Origin: Candidatus Methanoperedens sp.
GTDB lineage: Archaea; Halobacteriota; Methanosarcinia; Methanosarcinales; Methanoperedenaceae
Assembly (NCBI GenBank): GCA_012026835.1
Contig: VEPN01000008.1
Span: 1-64,000 of the forward strand
Direction: 5' to 3'
Length of the DNA stretch: 64,000 bases
This document shows positions 23,861 to 31,854 of the stretch, piece after piece; position 1 is the stretch's first letter, and the number at the start of each line of letters is the position of its first letter. The notes under the pieces were generated by a model. It had not been told where the DNA came from, ran no database searches, and was given only the letters and a program-made list of their open reading frames with translations. The position numbers were made by a program, and so were the translations under genes.

Positions 23861-24280
23861 ATGAGCAACAAAATAATAGACGCATTGAACAAAGATCGTG
23901 AAGATGAATTGAGCGCCATAATACAGTATATGAAGCACCATTACGAGGGGGAAGGAATGGAGAGCCCGGAAATCCTTGATATAGAGAAAGATATAGCTAT
24001 TGCAGAAATGAAGCATGCCGAGAAGCTGGGTGAACGCATAAATTACCTCGGTGGAATCCCTACAAAGAAAACATCACCCATAATGGAAGGTGGCGATCTT
24101 AAGAAAATGATCGAAGACGATCTTGCAAAAGAGAATGCGGCGATCAAGCAGTATAAGGAACATATCAAGCTGGCCATAGAAGAGAACGATCCAGTGACAA
24201 GGCTTATGCTTGAAGAAATCCTCTCTGATGAAGAAGATCATGCCAATACATGGGAGACCACGCTTGGAATAAAGAAATAA
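23861..24280 (+). CDS. ferritin-like (bacterioferritin/Dps-type) protein
   Basis: The 139-residue protein is a single ferritin-like domain. Helix motifs with di-iron ligands are visible: REDELSAIIQYMKHHYEG, IAIAEMKHAEKLGERI (E-x2-H), LAKENAAIKQYKEHI and LSDEEDHANTWE (E-x2-H). Such proteins oxidise and store iron or protect DNA from peroxide. GGGAGGACAAT precedes the start. It ends 2 bases before the mcrC start region, so read-through into the McrC gene is likely. Confidence 0.85.
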   Translation: MSNKIIDALNKDREDELSAIIQYMKHHYEGEGMESPEILDIEKDIAIAEMKHAEKLGERINYLGGIPTKKTSPIMEGGDLKKMIEDDLAKENAAIKQYKEHIKLAIEENDPVTRLMLEEILSDEEDHANTWETTLGIKK

Positions 24281-24282
24281 AT

Positions 24283-24978
24283 ATGTTCGGAAGAGATACA
24301 CAATTAGTGGATTGCAGGGAGGCGATGGGGCTTGGCCGCGGCGGCGGCATAGCCCAGCGCGGAACCCTGTCAGAGGCCGCAAGACCCGATGTCGTTGCAA
24401 TCGCGATGACCCCGGGCAGGCGGCACATCACAAAACCTGTATGTGAAATCACATACGGGTTAAGAAGAGAAGGGATACAGGTAAGTGTACTTGTGCTTGA
24501 GGCAGGCGCGGGCATCCCGATGGATGAAGTCGGTGCATCTACGTCATCGAGGGGTTACGGGCCGAAGTTCGGTCTTACTGCAAAAGAGATCGACCAGATA
24601 GCCAGGCACAAGCTTGTGCTGATACATATGGGCAATGTGAATTCCCATATCATCCTTAAGACAAAAAAAATCCTGAAATACGTCAATATACCTGCTGTGA
24701 TTGCCTGTGAATACCCTATTGATTATGAGGATTTTGCAAAAGCGGGCATTAAGACACGGGTCGTGAAACCCAAAAAACCTGAAACTGAAGGCACAGTTGT
24801 TGCCATCGTAAGCGGCATAACAAGAGGTGAGACCTGCTCAAGAGGCAATCTCAATGAACTGGTAAAAGAGATCCGCTATGTATTGGGCCAGAAGATTGAG
24901 GAGACACATGCGGTAAGGAGTGATCTGCTGATACAGGAAGGATTGCTGGCAAGCGAAGAACCTGCGGAGAGTGAATAA
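24283..24978 (+). CDS. mcrC: McrC homologue (methyl-coenzyme M reductase activation/assembly)
   Basis: The McrC family occurs only in archaea with methyl-coenzyme M reductase. McrC is known as part of the ATP-dependent complex that reductively activates Mcr. The 231 residues show the family start TQLVDCREAMGLGRGGGIAQ, MTPGRRHITKPVCEITYG, GASTSSRGYG and SGITRGETCSRGNLNE. The start at 24283 follows the ferritin stop; the longer frame would overlap that gene. No mcrA, mcrB or mcrG gene is near, so this copy is outside an mcr operon. It is followed by DUF2180 and por genes, so the cluster joins C1 and ferredoxin metabolism. Confidence 0.93.
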   Translation: MFGRDTQLVDCREAMGLGRGGGIAQRGTLSEAARPDVVAIAMTPGRRHITKPVCEITYGLRREGIQVSVLVLEAGAGIPMDEVGASTSSRGYGPKFGLTAKEIDQIARHKLVLIHMGNVNSHIILKTKKILKYVNIPAVIACEYPIDYEDFAKAGIKTRVVKPKKPETEGTVVAIVSGITRGETCSRGNLNELVKEIRYVLGQKIEETHAVRSDLLIQEGLLASEEPAESE

Positions 24979-24979
24979 A

Positions 24980-25192
24980 ATGAAATGCTATATATGCGCT
25001 AAAATGGGAAAAGATACAGATGCTGTGGCGGCATGTATCGTTTGTGGAATGGGTGTATGTATGGAGCATGCAATCTATGAAGTAACACCCGTATGGAAAG
25101 GCGATTATCCGGTAAGACTTGAAAAGGATATTGAGAACATGAGAAGGATACTGTGTCCTCCCTGCCATGAAGCTCTCAAGGAGAACTGGTGA
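24980..25192 (+). CDS. DUF2180-family zinc-binding protein, first copy
   Basis: The 70-residue protein has the DUF2180 pattern: CYICAKMGKDTDAVAACIVCGMGVCMEH followed by a late CPPCHEAL. The six to eight Cys and one His can bind two zinc ions in a treble-clef or B-box-like arrangement. The family is almost restricted to methanogens and relatives, and its function is unknown. It begins one base after the mcrC stop and its own stop overlaps the start region of a second copy, so both probably belong to the mcrC-por operon. Confidence 0.88.
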   Translation: MKCYICAKMGKDTDAVAACIVCGMGVCMEHAIYEVTPVWKGDYPVRLEKDIENMRRILCPPCHEALKENW

Positions 25193-25197
25193 TATTT

Positions 25198-25419
25198 ATG
25201 CTCAGATGTTACGAATGCACTGAAGACGGGTCTGTTGAAGAGGCAGTTGCCATATGCATAATGTGCGGCAAGGGGTTATGTATGGAACACTCCCACAGGA
25301 TCGATCTGCCGATCTGGGAAGGGGGATACCCCGCACCCGTAAAGATCTTAAAAAAAGGCCTTCCGAGATTCGTTTGCCGGGAATGCGGCAATATCCTACT
25401 GCCAGGTTCGTGCGAGTAA
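25198..25419 (+). CDS. DUF2180-family zinc-binding protein, second copy
   Basis: This is a tandem paralogue of the preceding gene: 73 residues, CYECTEDGSVEEAVAICIMC, GKGLCMEHS and a final CRECGNILL. It is diverged enough to be an old duplication. The ATG at 25198 is preferred to the GTG at 25189, which overlaps the upstream stop. PorGD begins 6 bases after its stop. A role as a small metal-binding partner of Por or McrC is only suggested by position. Confidence 0.86.
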   Translation: MLRCYECTEDGSVEEAVAICIMCGKGLCMEHSHRIDLPIWEGGYPAPVKILKKGLPRFVCRECGNILLPGSCE

Positions 25420-25425
25420 AAGTGC

Positions 25426-26325
25426 ATGTTCGAGGTGCGCTTTCACGGGAGAGGGGGACAGGGCGCAGTAATGGCAGCCCAGACGCTTGCAGAAGCTGCG
25501 GTGATAGAGGGAAATTATGCAATCGCTTTCCCCTTTTTCGGGGCTGAACGGCGCGGCGCTCCCGTGCTTGCTTTTACAAGAATAGACAATAAGAAAATAT
25601 ATAGCAAAACACAGGTCTATGCCCCCGACTGTGTGGTCGTGCTTGATGATTCACTCCTTGATACCATCGATGTGGTGGCTGGACTAAAACCTGAAGGGAC
25701 AGTGGTCATAAACTCAAAAGACAAACCAGAGGACATAGATCTCGGAAAAGAATTAAGGACAGGTGTAATAAATGCTACTTCCGTGGCGCTTGAGATTTTA
25801 AAAGCCCCGATAACAAATACCACAATCCTGGGCGCGTTTGCAAAAGCCACCGGAATCGTAAGAATCGAATCGCTGGAAGAAGCTATCAGGCGAAGGTTCG
25901 GAGAAAAGCTCGGAGCCCAGGTGGGGGAGAGAAATGCCCTTGCTGCCAGGACAGCTTATGAAAAAACAATCATTGGCAAAAGTAAAGCGATAAAAAAACT
26001 TGAGCCTAAGAAGCAATGGCTTCCCACTTACCAGGAACTCCCTGTCGGCGGCGCCCTGGTTGAAGGTAAAACCGATGCAGGCCTTATAGGGCCAGGAAGC
26101 TTTATCGAAAACAAGGTCATGGGCTGGGCTACGTTCCGTCCCCTTCGGGATAAGGAGAAATGCACAATGTGTCTTTTATGCTGGTTCTACTGCCCCGAAG
26201 GAACCATCGTTCGAATTTCTGACAGGGGAGACCTTATGACAAATTATGACTATTGCAAAGGCTGCGGTGTATGTGCAAACGAATGTCCTGTTGATGCAAT
26301 AAAAATGGTGAGGGCGAGGGCTTAA
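25426..26325 (+). CDS. porG: 2-oxoacid (pyruvate-type) ferredoxin oxidoreductase, fused gamma and delta subunits
   Basis: This 299-residue protein joins two subunits that are often separate. Residues 1-175 are the gamma domain ([24 protein letters not shown]). After a linker, the last roughly 90 residues are the delta ferredoxin with two 4Fe-4S motifs ([12 protein letters not shown] and [12 protein letters not shown]). The complex oxidises a 2-oxoacid such as pyruvate to acyl-CoA with reduction of ferredoxin, or the reverse during carbon fixation. porA follows with a one-base stop/start overlap (TAATG). Confidence 0.93.
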   Translation: MFEVRFHGRGGQGAVMAAQTLAEAAVIEGNYAIAFPFFGAERRGAPVLAFTRIDNKKIYSKTQVYAPDCVVVLDDSLLDTIDVVAGLKPEGTVVINSKDKPEDIDLGKELRTGVINATSVALEILKAPITNTTILGAFAKATGIVRIESLEEAIRRRFGEKLGAQVGERNALAARTAYEKTIIGKSKAIKKLEPKKQWLPTYQELPVGGALVEGKTDAGLIGPGSFIENKVMGWATFRPLRDKEKCTMCLLCWFYCPEGTIVRISDRGDLMTNYDYCKGCGVCANECPVDAIKMVRARA

Positions 26326-27503
26326 TGAGCGTGAAAAAGGTCATAACTGGCGATCATGCAGTTGCAACAGGTGCAAAACTCTGCCGCGTAGAGGTCGTGC
26401 CTGCCTATCCAATCACGCCGCAAACCCTCATTATCGAACATATCGCGGATTTTGTCAATGACGGCGAACTGGATGCGAAATTCCTCACAATGGAGTCCGA
26501 ACACAGCGTCATGAGCGCCGCTGCTGCTGCTTCTGCCGCGGGTGCAAGGGTATTCACGGCAACATCATCCCAAGGACTGGCTTTTATGCATGAAATGCTG
26601 TATGCTACAGCACCCCTTCGTCTTCCGGTAGTAATGGCCAATGCAAGCCGGACATTAGGAGGTCCGCCGGGTATCTGGTGCGAGTACAATGATTCCATGG
26701 GAGCGCGGGACTCAGGCTGGCTCCAGCTTTACGTGGAAGACAACCAGGAGGCACTTGATATGGTTATCCAGTGTTTCAGGATCGCCGAGGATAAACGGGT
26801 GAGGCTTCCGGTAATGCCCTGTCTTGATGGCTTTGTGCTCACGCACACCGTTGAGCCTGTGGAAGTCCCTGGGCAGGAGGAAGTGGATTCATTTTTGCCT
26901 GCTTATGCACCGGATATTACACTTGACCCGGCAAGACCCTCAATGATAGGGACGTTCATGCCTGCCGAGTATATAATGGAACTGCGCAGGCAGACTGCCA
27001 CAGCCATGGAATCCGCAAAGAAGGTCATCATGGAGATAAATGATGAATTTGCAAGAAAGTTCGGAAGGAATTACGGCGGGCTTATCGATACGTATCAGAT
27101 GGAGGATGCACAGATCGCATTGATAACTATGGGTACTGTTACCAGCACCTCGCGCGAAGCTGTGGACGAACTTCGAAAGGAAGGGAAAAAAGTGGGCCTT
27201 GTCAAGCTTCGTTTCTTCAGGCCGTTCCCATCCGAAGATTTGAGAAAGATATTATCAGGCATGGATGCAGTCGGGGTCTTTGACCGCTCGATATCCTACC
27301 AGGGCGGTGGACAGGCATATAACGAAGTCCGCTCCGCACTTTTTGGTATGACAATACCAATCATCAATCATCTTGCGGGTCTTGGCGGGAGGGACGTTAC
27401 AATGGAGCAGATAATGAAGATGTTTGAGATAACACAAAGAGCTGCAAACGGTGAAAAAGTAAATCCTGTGAACTGGCATAACACCAGGGGTGAGACTGTA
27501 TGA
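26325..27503 (+). CDS. porA: 2-oxoacid ferredoxin oxidoreductase alpha subunit
   Basis: The 392-residue alpha subunit carries the pyrimidine-binding domain of the thiamine pyrophosphate site. Motifs: GDHAVATGAKLCRVEVVPAY, PITPQT, ESEHSVMSAAAAASAAGARV, TSSQGLAFMHEML, and the C-terminal domain LRFFRPFPSEDL with FDRSISYQGGG. Residues around PITPQT and HSVM fit pyruvate/2-ketoisovalerate enzymes, and pyruvate is the likeliest substrate. Overlaps porB by 4 bases. Confidence 0.94.
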   Translation: MSVKKVITGDHAVATGAKLCRVEVVPAYPITPQTLIIEHIADFVNDGELDAKFLTMESEHSVMSAAAAASAAGARVFTATSSQGLAFMHEMLYATAPLRLPVVMANASRTLGGPPGIWCEYNDSMGARDSGWLQLYVEDNQEALDMVIQCFRIAEDKRVRLPVMPCLDGFVLTHTVEPVEVPGQEEVDSFLPAYAPDITLDPARPSMIGTFMPAEYIMELRRQTATAMESAKKVIMEINDEFARKFGRNYGGLIDTYQMEDAQIALITMGTVTSTSREAVDELRKEGKKVGLVKLRFFRPFPSEDLRKILSGMDAVGVFDRSISYQGGGQAYNEVRSALFGMTIPIINHLAGLGGRDVTMEQIMKMFEITQRAANGEKVNPVNWHNTRGETV

Positions 27504-28462
27504 TCACAATTAAAGACCTGCCTGATCATAATCTCTTCACAGCAGGCCATACAGCGTGTCCAGGATGCGGGGTTGCTATGTCGATAAGGAATGCTATACG
27601 TGTTCTGGGAAAAGATACAGCAGTATATGTCCCGGCAAGCTGCGCTGTAGTATTTGGTACCACATTCCCTTACGGGGCGTGGAAAGTGCCCTTCTTCCAC
27701 ACGGCCTTTGAAAACACAGGCGCATGTTTGACTGGCATGCAGGCTGCATTTGAAAAGAAGGGGAAACAGGTTATTTCTGCCGGATTTGCGGGCGATGGCG
27801 GAACCTACGACATAGGTCTCCAGAGCATGTCGGGCGCTGCCGAACGAAATGATAATGTCCTTTATATCTGTCTTGATAATGAGGCTTATATGAACACGGG
27901 AATACAGCGAAGCGGCGGAACGCCCTTCGGGGCATGGACCACGACAACGCCTGTGGGCACTAAAATACAGGGCAACCGCAGGTTCAAAAAAAACCTTGCT
28001 GATATTGTGATAGCTCATGAGATACCTTATTATGCCACGCTTTCCATTGGCCATCCTCTTGATTTCATAAGGAAAGTGGAGAAAGCAAAGAACATCAAAG
28101 GTTTCCGGTTTCTCCATATGTTCACCCCATGTATTCCAGGCTGGAAGATGGACCCTGCAAAGACCGTAGAAGTCACAAAGCGTGCTGTGGAAAGCGGGAT
28201 GTGGACACTTTACGAAGTCGAGAACGGTGAGAAAAAAATAACATATAAACCCGGAAAGATGAAATCTGTGAAAGACTATCTGATGATGCAGGGGAGGTTC
28301 AGGCATATGAGTGAGGAAGATATAAGGAAACTCCAGATGTGGGTGTGCAGGAAATGGAACCTGCATTATAAAGAAAAAGGGGCGCCGCAGATATGCGAGA
28401 TAGCGCCGCCCGAGGAACATCATGCTGTCACTGAAGAACACAGGGAGATGCACGGACCATGA
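27500..28462 (+). CDS. porB: 2-oxoacid ferredoxin oxidoreductase beta subunit
   Basis: The 320-residue beta subunit binds thiamine pyrophosphate and the proximal 4Fe-4S cluster. CPGCG is at about residues 20-24, the TPP/Mg motif is GDGGTYDIGLQ followed by LDNEAYMNTG, and SGGTPFGAWTTTTPVG is the substrate loop found in pyruvate enzymes. The tail is His/Glu-rich. Its stop overlaps the next start by ATGA. The complex feeds acetyl-CoA synthesis or oxidation linked to the reversed methanogenesis pathway. Confidence 0.94.
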   Translation: MITIKDLPDHNLFTAGHTACPGCGVAMSIRNAIRVLGKDTAVYVPASCAVVFGTTFPYGAWKVPFFHTAFENTGACLTGMQAAFEKKGKQVISAGFAGDGGTYDIGLQSMSGAAERNDNVLYICLDNEAYMNTGIQRSGGTPFGAWTTTTPVGTKIQGNRRFKKNLADIVIAHEIPYYATLSIGHPLDFIRKVEKAKNIKGFRFLHMFTPCIPGWKMDPAKTVEVTKRAVESGMWTLYEVENGEKKITYKPGKMKSVKDYLMMQGRFRHMSEEDIRKLQMWVCRKWNLHYKEKGAPQICEIAPPEEHHAVTEEHREMHGP

Positions 28463-28716
28463 AAACAAATATCAAACCTAAGCTCTATACTCTCAGCACC
28501 TGCATGCATTGCAGGGCAGCAAAGCGTTTTTTGAAGGAAAACGGGATAGAATATGACTATGTGGACGTGGATAGATTGGATGGCACGGAGAAAGATGAGA
28601 TTCTTTCAGAGGTTCAGAAGATAAGCGGGGGGATGAGGTTCCCGACTATCGTTATAGGCGATACAGTCATAGTTGGATTTCATGAGAATAAATTGAGAGA
28701 GGCGTTAGGGCTATAG
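28459..28716 (+). CDS. glutaredoxin-like thiol protein
   Basis: This is an 85-residue thioredoxin-fold protein with the redox motif CMHC (Cys15 and Cys18) and the cis-proline loop FPTIVIG. The N-terminus KLYTLSTC and the end VGFHENKLREALGL fit NrdH/glutaredoxin-like proteins of archaea. It probably reduces disulfides in cytosolic proteins. Translationally coupled to porB and followed at once by a winged-helix gene, then by an FTR-type reductase gene, which could be its electron donor. Confidence 0.88.
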   Translation: MKTNIKPKLYTLSTCMHCRAAKRFLKENGIEYDYVDVDRLDGTEKDEILSEVQKISGGMRFPTIVIGDTVIVGFHENKLREALGL

Positions 28717-28717
28717 A

Positions 28718-29053
28718 ATGTCCTTCGAAAAACCCTTCGCAGGCTCGGCAACAGCAAAAATACTGGATGTCCTCTGGGAATACCAGGATATGGACCTCAC
28801 ACTTACCGATATCGCAGATGAGGCCGGAATCCATTATACAACTCTCATGAAAGCCTTGCCGTTGCTCGAAGAACTAAAAATGGTCACCATGACCTGGCAA
28901 GTAGGGAATGCCAAGTTGTATCAAATAAATAAGGATGATATCGTAGTGAAAAGGCTTATTAAATTCCTCAACGAATTGAATATACGGCTGGTAGAACGGG
29001 AGGCTTCCAGACAGGGAATGGCCAATCCTGAGAAAGAAATTGTACTGGCATGA
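28718..29053 (+). CDS. winged-helix transcriptional regulator
   Basis: The 111-residue protein has a helix-turn-helix in LTLTDIADEAGIHYTTLMKALPLLEELK (about residues 27-55) followed by a wing (VTMTWQVGNAKLYQINK), as in ArsR- or MarR-like archaeal regulators. It has no ligand domain and no Cys, so direct thiol sensing is unlikely. It begins one base after the glutaredoxin-like gene and probably regulates this por-redox operon or the following reductase; this is inferred from position. Confidence 0.85.
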   Translation: MSFEKPFAGSATAKILDVLWEYQDMDLTLTDIADEAGIHYTTLMKALPLLEELKMVTMTWQVGNAKLYQINKDDIVVKRLIKFLNELNIRLVEREASRQGMANPEKEIVLA

Positions 29054-29074
29054 AAAAGAAATATTCGGAGTGGA

Positions 29075-29112
29075 ACACGGATTGTACGGATTACACGGAT
29101 CAGCACGGATTA
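29075..29112. repeat. short tandem CACGGATT-type intergenic repeat
   Basis: ACACGGATTGTACGGATTACACGGATCAGCACGGATT contains four copies of a degenerate 9-10-base unit ending in ACGGAT(T). Elements of this CACGGATT class are scattered in many prokaryotic genomes. It lies in the 74-base gap before the reductase gene. Confidence 0.7.
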
Positions 29113-29127
29113 AAAATATGAGGTATT

Positions 29128-29622
29128 ATGAGAACCATTGAAGACATGTTCTCTGAAATGAAGAAAATCGCGGACGAAGAAGGCTACCGTTTCAATCCTG
29201 ACCAGCAGGAGCTTGGCGACATCCTTGACGGCCTCTGGGAGAACGAGCATAGATACGGCTATCCATCATGCCCGTGCAGGATAGCGAAGGGCATGCTGGC
29301 CGATGACATGGATATAATATGCCCGTGCAACTACCGCGACGCTGACGTGGAGGAATACGGCTGCTGCCTGTGCGTTCTGTACGTGAGCGACGACTGGGAA
29401 ACAAGGAAACATGACCCGATTCCCGAGCGGCGCCCGCAGGAATATTACGAGAAAGGTTATCCGGCTATTCTGGAACAAAAAGGAGCAGGAGGTGGAGACA
29501 TGGTTGAGGTTTACAGGTGTACTGTGTGCGGCTACCTCTGTGGGAGGGAAGAGCCGCCTGACCTCTGCCCGATTTGCAGGGCAAAGAAGGAGAGGTTTGA
29601 GAAGTTCGAGATGGCAAGATAG
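29128..29622 (+). CDS. ferredoxin-dependent disulfide reductase: FTR catalytic domain fused to rubredoxin
   Basis: Residues about 1-118 form the catalytic subunit of ferredoxin:thioredoxin reductase with cysteines in CPC (48-50), CPC (65-67) and CCLC (79-82), which hold the 4Fe-4S cluster and active disulfide. Residues about 127-164 are a rubredoxin-like domain with CTVC (131-134) and CPIC (147-150). The same fusion is known from Methanosarcina as ferredoxin disulfide reductase, which passes electrons from ferredoxin to thiol proteins. With Por (ferredoxin reduction) and the glutaredoxin-like protein upstream, the order suggests a ferredoxin-to-thiol relay. Confidence 0.92.
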   Translation: MRTIEDMFSEMKKIADEEGYRFNPDQQELGDILDGLWENEHRYGYPSCPCRIAKGMLADDMDIICPCNYRDADVEEYGCCLCVLYVSDDWETRKHDPIPERRPQEYYEKGYPAILEQKGAGGGDMVEVYRCTVCGYLCGREEPPDLCPICRAKKERFEKFEMAR

Positions 29623-29815
29623 CCTGAATTAAAGGTAATCAAGCAGGGCATTAAGGCAAGAGCTTCCTCACCTTCGGGAATGGTGTGGCGATCATCTCTG
29701 GTCTCCCGGATGTTATCATGGCTCTGTTGATAGGGTTGAGAAGTTGTTGAGAAATACATTTCTTCAGAAAATTGTTCTGTGAGTGAGAAAAGTTTATAAG
29801 CGAAAAATCCAAAAT

Positions 29816-30369
29816 CCAGGCGCATATCGCTGGAAAAATCCGATAACCTTTTAAATTTCCATCACTTATCAGAACAGATGCAATAGAAATATTTGCCGAT
29901 GTCATTGCAGACACAGATATGAATCCAAATAAATTTCTTCTTCAGAAAGCCTCAAGATTTTCCGCCTTTAGAACGAATTTCTCTTGACCTGTGCCGGGGT
30001 CATGTTCTGGATGTTGGCGCAGGAACAGGATGTCATAGTTTAGAACTTCAAAACCGGGGATTATCTGTATGTGCGATCGATATTACTCCGGAAGCTGTAG
30101 AGATAATGCAAAAAAGGGGAATAAAAGATGCTCGATGTGCTGACATTTTCGATTTCAAAGAAAAACCATTTGATACCATTCTAATTTTAAATCAAGGGAT
30201 AGGACTGGTCGAAAATTTACCAGGTTTGGACCGCTTTCTTAAAGATGTACATAAGCTGGCTAAACTGGACGGACAGATTTTATTTGACTCCCTGGATGTC
30301 CGATGCACAAATAATTCAACACATCTGGTTGAACTCTTTCCTATTTTTAAACACTTAACTTGCGCCTGA
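29816..30369 (+). pseudogene. SAM-dependent methyltransferase broken by two frameshifts
   Basis: Three frames in series give one continuous methyltransferase: PGAYRWKNPITF, then FPSLIRTDAIEIFADVIADT with NKFLLQKASRF, then PPLERISLDL, DVGAGTGCHSLELQNRG, AIDITPEAVEIM and ILILNQGIGLVENLPGL. The shifts fall at about 29852 and 29961, both at TTTT runs; deleting one T from each restores the frame. Motif I (DVGAGTG) and the acidic AID are intact. The frame ends early (KHLTCA) relative to the usual length, so the 3' end is also lost or altered. Either a true pseudogene or a sequence with two homopolymer errors. Confidence 0.7.
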
Positions 30370-30432
30370 AAAGAAAAACAGAACCTCTGGGAAACAGATA
30401 GAATACTAAACCCTAAGTGTCCAGAGGATGTC

Positions 30433-30448
30433 CCCGACATTTGTCGGG
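30433..30448. repeat. short perfect palindrome CCCGACA-TT-TGTCGGG
   Basis: A 7-base perfect stem with a 2-base loop lies between the methyltransferase remnant and the 3' end of the lipoprotein gene. It may act as a bidirectional terminator. No T run follows on either strand. Confidence 0.45.
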
Positions 30449-30468
30449 AATCATTGACTCCGGCAAAA

Positions 30469-31095
30469 TCACCATCTCTTCGGATATGTATTCTCCCTTG
30501 GATCTATAAACCCACCAGAACCTCTGGGCAAAGAACTATAATGCCTGTTAAAGTAAGAAAAATATTCTCTATAACTTTTATCAGAGTTTCCCCAATGGTC
30601 CGCTATCCTTTTTGATGTTACTTCAACTGAATAATTAGATTCCTTTCCAATTACTTCAAGCCATTCGTGACCTTCTCTACAGGCTGAAGATTCACATCCA
30701 AACCATACTTCCACGTTCCACTTTGTCTTGGTTTGGGTTTCCAACCAGTCATGAAGTAAAGCAGCCATATTGGAACAATCAAATACATCTTCCTGGTATT
30801 CGCTTGTATTGTAAGGTGCGTTATCAATATCCAATTGCAATTGCTGCTTTTCAGACACGGTAGCCGGGGTTGGCTCTGTTTTTGGTGTTTCTGTATCTGA
30901 TTGCAATTCCTGTTTTTCAAGCAGGGTAGCCGGGGTTGAATCTATTCTTGGTGCTGGTGTTACGGAGCTATTATCATCCGGTGTCCTTTGTTCACCCTGT
31001 TCTTCACCCGGTTCTATGCATCCCGCTACAAAGACAATTAATGCAAATGTTCCAGCTAAAAATAATAATCGGTATAACTTCCAGAACTTATTCAT
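30469..31095 (-). CDS. lipoprotein with transglutaminase-like cysteine/histidine domain
   Basis: The roughly 208-residue protein has an N-terminal hydrophobic segment ending in the lipobox VAGC. A Thr/Pro/Gln-rich linker with two related repeats (TPATLLEKQELQ and TPATVSEKQQLQ) follows, then a globular domain with DCSNMAALLHDWL and GHEWLEV. The spaced Cys and His, followed by an acidic residue, recall the transglutaminase-like/papain-like superfamily. Catalytic activity is not certain. It is probably attached to the outer face of the membrane. Start 31095 (MNKFWKLYRLL) preferred over 31107. Confidence 0.75.
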   Translation of the reverse strand: MNKFWKLYRLLFLAGTFALIVFVAGCIEPGEEQGEQRTPDDNSSVTPAPRIDSTPATLLEKQELQSDTETPKTEPTPATVSEKQQLQLDIDNAPYNTSEYQEDVFDCSNMAALLHDWLETQTKTKWNVEVWFGCESSACREGHEWLEVIGKESNYSVEVTSKRIADHWGNSDKSYREYFSYFNRHYSSLPRGSGGFIDPRENTYPKRW

Positions 31096-31119
31096 GCCCC
31101 GTTTCAAAGAACCAGATAA

Positions 31120-31473
31120 TCAACCGGCCTTGCTCAGCTTCATAATTGCGGCCGCAATATCCCCTTTTGTCTCCTTGAGCGCGTTCCTTGCATCGCTTTC
31201 GCTCGCTTTTGTCTGTTCCATAACAAGCTTAACGTCATCCTCCGGGATTTTTGCCTCGCGCGCCACTTCAAGGGGAGTCCCGACGACCTGATAGGTCTTC
31301 ATCCCCCGTGCATCCATTATTGAGACCTGGGCATCCTTGAAAATGATGTCCTTTTCCGGCGTGCGGATGATGACTTCCTCAACATTCTCTATCTCATTGA
31401 TGTCTATCCCCATCTGCTTCATCATCGAAGCCATTTTGCGGGGATTGAGCCCCTTTCCAAGTCCCGGGAACAT
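31120..31473 (-). CDS. nac: nascent polypeptide-associated complex protein (archaeal NAC)
   Basis: Archaeal NAC binds ribosomes and emerging chains as a homodimer. The 117 residues have the N-terminal basic ribosome-binding part (GLNPRKMASMMKQMG), the NAC beta-barrel (VIIRTPEKDIIFKDAQVSIMD, TYQVVG) and a C-terminal UBA domain (DVKLVMEQTKASESDARNAL). Length and order are standard. It follows the iron-sulfur assembly gene by 5 bases on the same strand. Confidence 0.95.
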   Translation of the reverse strand: MFPGLGKGLNPRKMASMMKQMGIDINEIENVEEVIIRTPEKDIIFKDAQVSIMDARGMKTYQVVGTPLEVAREAKIPEDDVKLVMEQTKASESDARNALKETKGDIAAAIMKLSKAG

Positions 31474-31478
31474 TTAAC

Positions 31479-31793
31479 TCACCCGCAACTGCAACCTGAG
31501 CCGCATTTTGCATTCGGGTTGTCTATAACGAAACCTTTCCCGTATTCATTGTCAATAAAATCAATCTTGAACTCAGCGATATCATCCTGCAAGTCCTTAT
31601 CGAAAAATATCTTTATCCCGTTGCTTTCCAGGACTTCCTCTCCGTTTTTGGGGGATTTTTCAAGGGTAAGACCGTACTGTATCCCGCTGCACCCCATTCC
31701 AGCAGCGAAAATTCGCAATCCATGATCGGTTTTCTTTTCTTTTTCAAGAAGTTGTTTCAATTCTGCTGCTGCTGTATCAGTAATCTCTATCAT
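31479..31793 (-). CDS. HesB/IscA-type iron-sulfur cluster carrier
   Basis: The 104-residue A-type carrier protein has the usual conserved parts: IEITDTAAAELKQLL, RIFAAGMGCSG (first cysteine), SNGIKIFFD, and a C-terminal CGSGCSCG with the last cluster ligands. These proteins deliver clusters to Fe-S enzymes, which are abundant here (radical SAM, Por, Hdr, FTR). The start at 31793 is chosen because GGAGATTAAA precedes it; the frame to 31883 overlaps the DUF460 gene. Confidence 0.92.
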   Translation of the reverse strand: MIEITDTAAAELKQLLEKEKKTDHGLRIFAAGMGCSGIQYGLTLEKSPKNGEEVLESNGIKIFFDKDLQDDIAEFKIDFIDNEYGKGFVIDNPNAKCGSGCSCG

Positions 31794-31854
31794 TTTAATC
31801 TCCTTGCTCTCCCTATGTTTTTGATATATATATAAATAATTGACACTTTCGTTC

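Noticed and set aside
27368-28468. 366-codon minus-strand frame over porB
   Set aside because: It is antisense to a clearly recognised porB with conserved motifs. The translated product is Cys/His/Phe-rich noise.
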